From: Legionellales bacterium
Lineage (GTDB): Bacteria; Pseudomonadota; Gammaproteobacteria; PIVX01
Assembly (NCBI GenBank): GCA_013215905.1
Contig: JABSQI010000016.1
Span: 1 to 16,761, forward strand
Direction of reading: 5' to 3'
Length of the DNA stretch: 16,761 nucleotides
A model generated the notes under the pieces. It was not told the DNA's origin, did no database searches, and saw only the letters and a program-made list of their open reading frames with translations. A program made the translations under genes and the position numbers. Positions 8,905-14,636 of this stretch are shown in pieces (the first letter of the stretch is position 1; every line of letters begins with the position of its first letter).

Positions 8905-9210
8905 AAAAAACATACGCAACCATTAGAATATATGGCAACAGCATTCTGTTCTTACCTCAGCAAGACTACAAATGATATACACACTTTATTATCTATTTTG
9001 AAAAACCATATTTTTATATGAAAATTCTTTATCAAAATATAATAATTTAGAAAATCATATGATGGTGCGTATTTGCATGATGCTGATGGAGATGAAACGG
9101 ATATTTTCTGTTTTTTTCTACAGAAAATAGGCAATAAATCTTTGAATCGCAAGCGAATTCCTCTTATATTCAGAGGTGGTAAAAGACAGTTGAGAATATC
9201 ACTTGACATT
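8901..9210 (+). pseudogene. Decayed DUF4279-type gene, paralogue of 14071-14475
   Basis: The first 30 or so bases match the start of the intact gene at 14071 almost exactly (ATGAAAAAAACATACGCAACC against ATGAAAGAAACATGCGCAACC). A 19-bp insertion at 8943-8961 then shifts the frame, and a TGA at 8973-8975 ends translation after 24 codons. Further matches follow in broken order: a block ending TTTAGAAAATCATAT and a block GATGGAGATGAAA through TTCTACAGAAAAT. Between them are deletions of roughly 50 and 30 bp relative to the intact copy, plus an in-frame TAG. The start still overlaps the upstream stop, showing it was once a working member of the array. The 3' limit is uncertain. Confidence 0.8.
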
Positions 9211-9234
9211 TAAAAGAGCTAATTCTAGAATTAG
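9203..9234 (+). promoter_or_regulatory. Candidate sigma70 promoter with overlapping palindrome
   Basis: TTGACA at 9203-9208 is a perfect -35. After 17 bp, TAGAAT at 9226-9231 matches five of six -10 positions. The -10 lies inside a perfect 16-bp palindrome, CTAATTCTAGAATTAG (9219-9234), a shape that would suit a repressor site. Transcription would begin near 9238 and reach rtcB-prfH through a 250-base leader. Caution: the -35 falls in the tail of a decayed gene and the region is AT-rich, so part of this could be chance. Confidence 0.4.
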
Positions 9235-9492
9235 GCATAATTTCTAAAAAAGGAGAAAATCATGATTGCACTAAATATACAGGATTTATTAAGGAATAAT
9301 TAAAGCAAGCTTAGTAATATTATCATCTATTTTTTCTTTTTAATTTTCATCTCTTAATAAATCAATTTAAACATTATTAAACTATTCCTCGAAGTATATA
9401 TTTGCATTTAATCTATATTTGAGGGACACGCATTCGTTTAAGTAAAAATAATAGATATTAATTTAATAGATTAATATATTGAGAAATTAATT
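9211..9492 (+). other. Leader/remnant region before rtcB
   Basis: A strong ribosome site, AAAAAAGGAGAAAATC, precedes ATG 9262, but that frame encodes only 13 residues (MIALNIQDLLRNN, stop 9301-9303). In a different frame, 9207-9299 stays open for 30 codons (HLKELILELGIISKKGE then more) just after a TGA at 9204-9206, and looks like the tail of a lost protein. The region may thus be gene debris, a short leader peptide, or both. From 9304 to 9492 I see no gene; AGGAATA near 9292 and TATTCCT near 9383 could pair at long range. The ribosome site of rtcB is weak (GAG before ATTAATT). Confidence 0.35.
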
Positions 9493-10625
9493 ATGGTAAA
9501 TACTAATAATCAAAATGAAGTATGTGTGAAAATAATTGCTTCTACTAAAAACTGGATTGACGGTGAAGTTATCAACCAGCTAAAAAATACATCGAAACTT
9601 GATGGTATATCTTTAGCAGTCGGTTTGCCAGACCTTCATCCAGGTAGAACATATCCTATTGGGGCAGCATTCTTATCTAAAGAATGGATTTACCCGTATC
9701 TTGTTGGCAATGATATAGGATGTGGCATGGGGCTGTGGAGAACAAATTTAAAAGTTAGCAAATTAAATATGGATAAATGGGTATCAAAACTTATTGATTT
9801 GGATTCATTCTGGGGTGGTGATATTTTTGAATGGGTACAACAAGAAAATATAGAAGCAGGAGAGTTTAATAAGTTTTTAGGCACAATAGGTGGCGGGAAT
9901 CACTTTGCTGAGCTTATGGCATTAGATGCTGTCATTAATAAAAATGAGTGCGATAAAATAGGCTTAGATAAAAATATATTTTATTTATTAGTACATTCTG
10001 GCTCACGTGGAATGGGGCAATCAATTTTAGATTTTCATATAAAGTCACATGGCGCTAAAGGATTAAAGGATGGCTCTATAGATGCAAGTAGTTATCTTTC
10101 GTCCCATAATAAGGCCATTAAATGGGCAAAATCAAACCGTAAATTGATAATGAAACGTTTCTTAACTTGTTTAGGCGGTAAAGGGAGTAAGATATTAGAT
10201 GTTGCTCATAATACTGTTACTGCTAAAGACATTGATGGGGGAAAATATTGGCTTCATCGTAGGGAGTTAATCCATCAACTGAAGGTGTAGTTATGATTCC
10301 AGGTTCTCGTGGTGATTATAGTTATCTTGTAAAGCCAATAGGTGAGCAAAATAATAATGCTTATTCATTAGCTCATGGTGCAGGGAGAAAATGGAGTAGA
10401 GCACTTGCTAAAGGTAATTTAAAAAAATATAGTCAGTCTAGTTTTGTAAAAACCAGTCTTGGAAGTCGTATAATTTGTGAAGATAAAGATTTAATTTATG
10501 AAGAAGCTCCCGAGGCATATAAAAAAATTGATGTAGTTATTGCAGATATGGTTGATGCAGGATTAATCAGCATAATAGCTAAATTCAAACCTGTTATTAC
10601 TTATAAAAAAAGGAGAAAGAAATGA
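9493..10625 (+). pseudogene. rtcB: RNA ligase RtcB, split by a -1 frameshift
   Basis: RtcB joins RNA 2',3'-cyclic phosphate (or 3'-phosphate) to 5'-OH ends using GTP and Mn2+. The first frame (9493-10290, 265 aa) holds the metal-site motifs GNDIGCGMG (Cys77), GGGNHF (His137), HSGSRG (His168) and VAHNT (His239). After YWLHRR near 10263 the family sequence continues in the -1 frame (GVNPSTEGVVMIPGSRGDYS) to 10625. That frame carries AHGAGR with the guanylylated histidine (codon 10374-10376) and the usual EAPEAYKKIDVV tail. Joined, the product would be about 377 aa, normal for prfH-linked RtcB. One missing base in the AGGGAG run (10261-10266) explains the break; no slippery heptamer for programmed shifting is evident. 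As read, neither part can be an active ligase. A sequencing error is possible. Its end overlaps prfH (ATGA). Confidence 0.9.
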
Positions 10626-11269
10626 GTAATCAATCGGGTATTAACTGGGTTCAAATAACAGCAGGTGCAGGAGTTAATGAATGTGCATTAGCTGTTAAGA
10701 ATATTATGGGAATAATGGAGAAAGAAGGGGCTGAGTATGGATTAAGAATACATTTAATAGAATCAGTTACAGGACATATTGACAATACAATTATTTCAGC
10801 CTTATATGAGTTTCAAGGAAATGAGTTCAATAAATTTATTTCTAAATGGAAAGGAACAATTCAATGGATTTGCAAGAGTCCATACCGACCAAATCATAAA
10901 CGTAAAAATTGGTTTATCGGAGTAAATGTCTTATCTATACATGAAAGCAAAATACTTTTACAAGAAAAAGATTTAAAATTTGATTTTATGAGAGCTTCTG
11001 GTCCTGGAGGTCAACATATTAATAAAACAGATAGCGCTGTAAGAGTTACACATATTCCTACTGGAGAGAATGCTAAAGCACAAGAAATGCGCTCACAGCA
11101 TTTAAATAAAAAATTAGCTTTGGATAGATTACAAGCTATATTTCAATGCCGATATATTAATGAGAAGGATATAAGAATGAAGGAGCTATGGAATAATCAC
11201 CATAAACTTAAACGTGGAAATCCAAGAAGGGTTTTTGTAGGAAGTGATTTTAAGGAGAAAAAAGAATGA
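10622..11269 (+). CDS. prfH: Peptide chain release factor homologue PrfH
   Basis: This 215-aa class I release-factor relative has the catalytic GGQ at residues 129-131 within [20 protein letters not shown], and the [16 protein letters not shown] block (about 86-101) characteristic of PrfH. It is much shorter than RF1/RF2 (about 360 aa) because it lacks the usual N-terminal domain and stop-codon recognition loops. In published work PrfH releases peptides from ribosomes whose 16S rRNA is cut in the decoding centre, and the partner RtcB reseals the cut. The start overlaps the rtcB stop (ATGA) behind AGGAGAAAG at 10612-10620, so the pair is coupled. It appears intact although rtcB is frameshifted. 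The lesion it recognises is the one colicin E3-type toxins make, which fits the toxin encoded at 3858. Confidence 0.95.
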   Translation: MSNQSGINWVQITAGAGVNECALAVKNIMGIMEKEGAEYGLRIHLIESVTGHIDNTIISALYEFQGNEFNKFISKWKGTIQWICKSPYRPNHKRKNWFIGVNVLSIHESKILLQEKDLKFDFMRASGPGGQHINKTDSAVRVTHIPTGENAKAQEMRSQHLNKKLALDRLQAIFQCRYINEKDIRMKELWNNHHKLKRGNPRRVFVGSDFKEKKE

Positions 11270-11403
11270 ATGATTCTAGCAAAATAACACAAAACATCAA
11301 TATTTCTTGTGAAGTTACTAGCGAAAAATGTAAAAATTATCCTTTTTATCTGTTAGCACAGATAAAGAATATTATTTTAAAAAGAAATAAAAGCAGCAAT
11401 TAA
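11266..11403 (+). CDS. Small coupled ORF after prfH, unknown
   Basis: A 45-codon frame starts with ATGA overlap on the prfH stop and has a good ribosome site (AAGGAG at 11252-11257) inside the end of prfH. It begins [20 protein letters not shown] and contains two cysteines, then a hydrophobic/basic stretch [17 protein letters not shown] recognise no family. It may be a real small protein of the operon or the front part of a truncated gene; the coupling supports translation, but the short length and AT richness leave doubt. Confidence 0.4.
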   Translation: MNDSSKITQNINISCEVTSEKCKNYPFYLLAQIKNIILKRNKSSN

Positions 11404-11437
11404 GACAGATATATAAAAGATAAAATAAGGTGCATCT

Positions 11438-11752
11438 ATGGAATGTTGTGAACAAATGCGGATACAGATAGAAGACAATAGAGTAGCTTTAACTTATAAT
11501 TCAATAGATAGAAATTATAGCATTTTAGTTATAAGTTGGTTGATGCCAAAAAACGAAATTCATGAACTAAAAGATATAATAGCAGCTCGACAAAAAATTG
11601 AGCATTGCCCTTGGTGCGGAAAAAAATTACCTAAAGATCTTCGAGATGAATGGTATAATACCCTTGTAGATTTAGGATATAATGAGCCATATGAGCGAAA
11701 AATTCCAGAAGAATTTAAAACAGATGAATGGTGGATAAAAAGAGGGTTATAA
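11438..11752 (+). CDS. CPWCG zinc-ribbon protein (DUF6980-like), second copy
   Basis: This 104-aa paralogue of the 8273 product has the same layout: CC at residues 3-4 and an acidic strand region, then CPWCGKKLP, LVDLGYNEPYE and IPEEFKTDEWWIKRGL. The two copies share the ends strongly (EFKTDEWW, KRG) and differ in the middle, as expected of immunity proteins adapted to different toxins. The ribosome site is AAGGTG at about 11428-11433. It is not attached to a toxin gene here, so it looks like an orphan immunity gene. It opens the second half of the array, after rtcB-prfH. Confidence 0.7.
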   Translation: MECCEQMRIQIEDNRVALTYNSIDRNYSILVISWLMPKNEIHELKDIIAARQKIEHCPWCGKKLPKDLRDEWYNTLVDLGYNEPYERKIPEEFKTDEWWIKRGL

Positions 11753-11795
11753 TCTTATCTAGCAATCCGATTTAGCAAAACCAATATTAGAATAA

Positions 11796-12068
11796 ATGAC
11801 AGATTCAAAAAAAGAACTATCTAGAGAATTAACATGGTTTCATAAAGAGGGTGAAGATGAATTTGTTGTTGGGAGAGAATCATTAGAAAATGTCCCAGTT
11901 GAGATATTAGCAAAAATAATAGAGTCAATTACAGATGAAGATGACCCAGATATGTACTTTGTATATTCAGCGGATCATAATTATTTAAAACAAATACAAC
12001 CTTTTATTAAGCATAAAATTGACTTGGATAAATATGAATACGATATTTTTTCCTATAAAAAAGAATAG
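11796..12068 (+). CDS. Colicin E3/cloacin immunity-like protein
   Basis: This is a 90-aa acidic protein. ELTWFHKEGEDE near the N terminus and IQPFIKHKIDLDKYEYDIFSY at the C terminus parallel the colicin E3 immunity protein as I remember it (LTWFDKSTEDF near the start, [22 protein letters not shown] at the end), and the length is close to the family's 85 or so residues. It also resembles the family I recall as DUF7683 (DPDMYFVY, then the HKIDxDxYxY end), which may be related. Such proteins bind and block the C-terminal rRNase domain. It therefore makes a reasonable partner for the toxin encoded at 3858, although it lies 3.5 kb downstream of it. The ribosome site is weak. Function is inferred from similarity and context. 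Confidence 0.6.
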   Translation: MTDSKKELSRELTWFHKEGEDEFVVGRESLENVPVEILAKIIESITDEDDPDMYFVYSADHNYLKQIQPFIKHKIDLDKYEYDIFSYKKE

Positions 12069-12094
12069 ATAGATAAATATTAAAAAGGCTTAAA

Positions 12095-12400
12095 ATGAAT
12101 AGTTCTAAAGATATTAGTGAAATGATAAAAAATGAAAAAATTTCTAATGATAACTTGAGGGAGTGGTTTGAGGAACATAGAATTATTCCAGAAAAAATAG
12201 AGCTTTATGAGAGTTTAACATCTAGTCAAAAGAAAACGTTTTGGCTTATCACTCAATATAACCAAAAAGAAGATTCTAGCTATCGTATTGCTTATAATTC
12301 AGAAAAAAACAGTTTTGGCCTTGAAGTGACTACATCAAGCGATGAAAGTAAATATATGGGAGATTATGGGAATTTAGATAATGCGCTTGAAAGTATGTAA
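12095..12400 (+). CDS. Putative immunity protein, probably cut short by a stop
   Basis: This is a 101-aa protein with no known family, preceded by AAAAAGG (12080-12086). It shows KKTFWLITQYNQ, SYRIAYNSEKNSFGLEV and MGDYGNLDNALESM, a pattern I associate with small immunity-type proteins. After the TAA at 12398-12400 the same frame continues open for 28 codons (KLALKYKIFNNALKNAG and on) and ends at 12487, overlapping the next start as ATGA. That suits an original protein of about 130 aa truncated by one nonsense change. As read, the shorter product is made; whether it works is unknown. Confidence 0.55.
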   Translation: MNSSKDISEMIKNEKISNDNLREWFEEHRIIPEKIELYESLTSSQKKTFWLITQYNQKEDSSYRIAYNSEKNSFGLEVTTSSDESKYMGDYGNLDNALESM

Positions 12401-12483
12401 AAACTCGCCTTAAAATATAAAATATTTAACAATGCTCTAAAAAATGCAGGAAAAGTGAATAAGAAAGGAGAGATTAATATAAT

Positions 12484-12831
12484 ATGAGTCGTTTATATAA
12501 TAATCCTGAATTTATGTCTAAAGAAGAATTTGCACAAACTCTAAAGAATAAAAGTGTTGATTCAGATTTTTTATGTAGCGCTATAGTTAGCTCTGTAAAT
12601 TCTATACAGGATTACAAATGGTTGTTAAGCGAGTATAAAAAACTGCTTCTTCATGACAGTATAGACGTACAAGCAGTAACTATAAGCTGCATAGGGCATT
12701 TGGCAAGAATTCATAGAGGCGATATTAATAAAGAAACGCTTATTAAAATATTACGCCCTTTGTTAAATAGCCCAACATTATCTCCCAAGATAAACGATGC
12801 TATAGATGACATTGATATGTTTTGCAGTTAA
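12484..12831 (+). CDS. HEAT-like helical protein, putative immunity protein
   Basis: This 115-aa, all-helical protein has the segments YKWLLSEYKKLLLHDSIDV, QAVTISCIGHLARIHRGDI and a C-terminal INDAIDDIDMFCS. The CIGHLARIH stretch between two helices and the DDI ending recall small HEAT-repeat proteins found next to toxin genes. The best ribosome site, AGGAG at 12466-12470, is 13 bases from the ATG, a little far, but the start also overlaps the extended frame of the upstream gene. No enzymatic motif is seen. The immunity role rests on context. Confidence 0.6.
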   Translation: MSRLYNNPEFMSKEEFAQTLKNKSVDSDFLCSAIVSSVNSIQDYKWLLSEYKKLLLHDSIDVQAVTISCIGHLARIHRGDINKETLIKILRPLLNSPTLSPKINDAIDDIDMFCS

Positions 12832-12881
12832 GCTATAGATGTATATAAATTTGATTTAAAACTTTAAATATTTAATTTTGA

Positions 12882-13016
12882 TTGCTAGAAGAAAAAGGAA
12901 AAATTCAAACAACCAAGAGGTTTTATTATCTTAGTAGAGAGAGAAATCAGGAATTTTCAAAAAAAATAAAAGCCATTGACAAAATCTTACAAGAATCAGG
13001 AGATCTTTTAGTATGA
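12882..13016 (+). pseudogene. C-terminal remnant of a lost array gene
   Basis: A frame of 44 codons, opening only at TTG (12882) right after a TGA, encodes a charged helical segment (KIQTTKRFYYLSRERNQEF, then KKIKAIDKILQESGDLLV). It ends by overlapping the next start as ATGA. There is no ribosome site before it. The coupling at its 3' end suggests it is the tail of a former gene whose front was deleted. The parent family is not recognised. Confidence 0.35.
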
Positions 13017-13312
13017 ATGAGAAACAAAAAAAATTGCTGGAAGCTCTAACTTTATGCAATCAAATAAAGAAATATGATCAGCCTAATGAATCTCAAGCAG
13101 ACACTTTATCTCATTCTTTATTAGATATTGAAGAATCTTTCAATAAAGTCTTTAGCACACTTATACCTAAAATTAGTAAATCTTCAAACTCTGATGAAAT
13201 TTATGATGCTTTGCTTGATATAGGAGAGGAATTTCGACATATTATTTACCACATTAAAGATCCCGATTTTTTTAATTATTTATTCGAGAAATCAAAATTA
13301 AAAGATAATTAA
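13013..13312 (+). CDS. Small helical protein, putative immunity protein
   Basis: This 99-aa protein has the ribosome site AGGAG at 12998-13002. It is predicted mostly helical, with LLDIEESFNKVFSTLIPKI and a conserved-looking C-terminal block, YDALLDIGEEFRHIIYHIKD, then FFNYLFE. I know no family name. There is no signal peptide and no cysteine cluster beyond one Cys. The next gene begins 3 bases after its stop. Position inside the array is the only hint of function. Confidence 0.55.
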   Translation: MNEKQKKLLEALTLCNQIKKYDQPNESQADTLSHSLLDIEESFNKVFSTLIPKISKSSNSDEIYDALLDIGEEFRHIIYHIKDPDFFNYLFEKSKLKDN

Positions 13313-13315
13313 ACA

Positions 13316-14059
13316 ATGAGCAAAAATGATTATAAAATTATAGAAATGGCAGTGCTAGTGGATAAAAATTATCCTACTGGAAAAACCAAGCATATTTCCC
13401 TTGGAGAAGAAGTCCCCGCACCTTATAAATTAGCAATTGCAAAATATGAAAATGTTGATGGGTTTTATTTACTTTATTTAGACAAAAATGATGTAGAGCT
13501 TACAGATACTTTTCATGATTCTATTGAAAAAGCTCATGAACAAGCCAGATTTGAATTTAATGTAGAAAATGATCAATGGAATAAATTTCATGACTATAAA
13601 AATATGATTATTAAATGTAAAAACTCAAGAAATCTGTTAATCAGCAATCAGATTTTTTTTAATGATTCTATAAATAATAATTTAATCCCATGCGTGGTAT
13701 TGCTACCTGCATGGAGCAATACCAATTTACATAAATCTCGTAATTTAAAAGAATTGATTTACTATTTATTAGAACTAGGGACAAGCTATTTTGTATGTGT
13801 TGGCTCATGTTCTAAAGAAATGCATGATCAAATAGATGAAATAGCTTATCAATATGATGACGAGCAAAACACTAGTAATTCAATAAACATAGTTACCACA
13901 CATCATTTTGATGTAGAACTTGAAGAAGCTATAGATTATTTTATTTATGGCACTGAAATTAGGAATACACAGCATGGTTGTTTATTGGCTTTATTGAATG
14001 AGTCAGAAGAAGAAAGAAAGATAGAGAGCTTCTTGAAAGCACATTGCAAATTAGATTGA
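13316..14059 (+). CDS. Two-domain putative immunity protein
   Basis: At 247 aa this is the longest gene of the array and looks like a fusion. Residues 1-85 or so carry YKLAIAKYENVDGFYLLYL and TDTFHDSIEKAHEQARFEF, a layout I associate with stand-alone small immunity-type proteins. From about 120 to 215 a second domain has IPCVVLLPAWSN, then LIYYLLELGTSYFVCVGS and a Cys/His segment (CSKEMHDQIDEI), which recalls a family I know loosely as DUF7684. It starts 3 bases after the previous stop, with no clear ribosome site, so translation may depend on coupling. Both domain calls are tentative. Confidence 0.5.
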   Translation: MSKNDYKIIEMAVLVDKNYPTGKTKHISLGEEVPAPYKLAIAKYENVDGFYLLYLDKNDVELTDTFHDSIEKAHEQARFEFNVENDQWNKFHDYKNMIIKCKNSRNLLISNQIFFNDSINNNLIPCVVLLPAWSNTNLHKSRNLKELIYYLLELGTSYFVCVGSCSKEMHDQIDEIAYQYDDEQNTSNSINIVTTHHFDVELEEAIDYFIYGTEIRNTQHGCLLALLNESEEERKIESFLKAHCKLD

Positions 14060-14070
14060 GAGACAATACT

Positions 14071-14475
14071 ATGAAAGAAACATGCGCAACCATTAGAATA
14101 TATAGTAGTAGCAAGACTGCCAATGACATATCCACGTTATTGTCTATTGTCCCATCTGAATATACTAATAAAGGGGATCTTAGACAAGGAAGATTCAAAT
14201 CTGAAAAAACTATATTTTTATATGATAGCTCTTTATCAAAAGAAAGTAATTTAGAAAATCATATTAATCATCTATTAAATATCTTAGAAGAAAAGAAAAA
14301 TAAACTACTAGAAATGTCTTCTGATGGAGATGAAATAGATATTTTCTGTTTCTTTTCTACAGAAAATGGGCAAGGAGGATTTTGCTTAAATACAAAAATG
14401 CTACAAAGGCTTGCAACCTTACCTGTGGACATTTCTTTTGATCTTTATTTAAGCGATGACGCTCCTGGTGTCTAA
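14071..14475 (+). CDS. DUF4279-type protein, putative immunity protein
   Basis: I start this 134-aa protein at 14071 (MKETCATIRIY), which matches the start of the decayed copy at 8901; an in-frame ATG at 14044 would lie inside the preceding gene. The pattern ATIRIYSSSKTANDISTLL, SEYTNKGD, a tryptophan-less WIL-like strand (KTIFLYDSS), then DIFCFFSTENGQGGF and a final LPVDISFDLYL agrees with the DUF4279 fold as I remember it, a family often found with toxins. GAGAGAC precedes the ATG. The last two codons and the stop fall within an inverted repeat at 14467, so the true C-terminus may have been replaced by inserted DNA. It is the last plus-strand gene of the array. Confidence 0.65.
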   Translation: MKETCATIRIYSSSKTANDISTLLSIVPSEYTNKGDLRQGRFKSEKTIFLYDSSLSKESNLENHINHLLNILEEKKNKLLEMSSDGDEIDIFCFFSTENGQGGFCLNTKMLQRLATLPVDISFDLYLSDDAPGV

Positions 14476-14605
14476 AAAATCATCACAGTTTGATAGATAC
14501 TTAACACTGTTTTTTAGATGAGTTTTTAGACACAATTATGCTGCTGATTGGTTGATCTCATGCAAGCACCAAGAGTGTAAAGAAAATCATCCTTTTTTAG
14601 ACACC
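14467..14605. repeat. Cluster of GTGTCTAAAAA inverted repeats
   Basis: GGTGTCTAAAAAA at 14467-14479 is repeated exactly inverted at 14593-14605. A third copy, inverted, ends at 14533: GTGTCTAAAAAATCATC (14468-14484) pairs with GATGAGTTTTTAGACAC (14517-14533) at 16 of 17 bases, with an inner ACAGT/ACTGT stem. The outer pair could bound a 139-bp MITE-like insertion; the inner pair could form a transcript hairpin. The first arm includes the stop codon of the 14071 gene. No reading frame is recognised inside. Confidence 0.55.
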
Positions 14606-14608
14606 CTC
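14574..14608 (-). repeat. Right copy of the locus-flanking inverted repeat
   Basis: On the minus strand this reads GAGGGTGTCTAAAAAAGG followed by ATGATTTTCTTTACACT, and corresponds to 943-975 in the opposite orientation. It includes one GTGTCTAAAAA motif of the adjacent repeat cluster, so that motif may be the tip of a transposon end. Confidence 0.5.
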
Positions 14609-14635
14609 ATTATATTCACTTTATGAATATAATGA
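14607..14635. terminator. Hairpin between converging transcripts
   Basis: TCATTATATTCA (14607-14618) and TGAATATAATGA (14624-14635) form a perfect 12-bp stem with a 5-base loop. It lies directly after the stop of the minus-strand LuxR gene and after the end of the plus-strand array, where a bidirectional terminator is expected. The stem is AT-rich and lacks a long T-run, so it would be a weak intrinsic terminator. Confidence 0.45.
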
Positions 14636-14636
14636 T

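Larger units (their letters stand above)
943..14608. mobile_element. Candidate transposon-like unit bounded by inverted repeats
   Basis: The sequence at 943-975 reappears inverted at 14574-14608. After a 2-base gap about 26 of 30 bases match, including 16 in a row (TGATTTTCTTTACACT). The left copy lies about 120 bp outside a Tn3-type resolvase with res-like dyads, and the right copy lies just past the last gene of the toxin/immunity array. The repeats therefore enclose exactly the resolvase, both inverse autotransporters and the whole small-gene array, and exclude the minus-strand transporter/LuxR pair. No transposase gene lies inside and I found no obvious target-site duplication, so at most this is a non-autonomous or decayed element. 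The alternative is that two IS or MITE end remnants happen to flank the region. Confidence 0.4.

Noticed and set aside
8952..9209. Minus-strand open frame across the decayed DUF4279 gene
   Set aside because: The plus-strand similarity to 14071-14475 explains the sequence. The minus frame is incidental.
9415..9445. Sigma54 (RtcR-type) promoter for rtcB
   Set aside because: GGGACACGCATTCG has the GG but not the GC at the required spacing, and no RtcR gene is nearby.
10255..10300. Programmed -1 frameshifting to make full-length RtcB
   Set aside because: The junction CGT-AGG-GAG has no X-XXY-YYZ slippery heptamer and I see no strong stem-loop just downstream. A simple one-base loss is the plainer reading.
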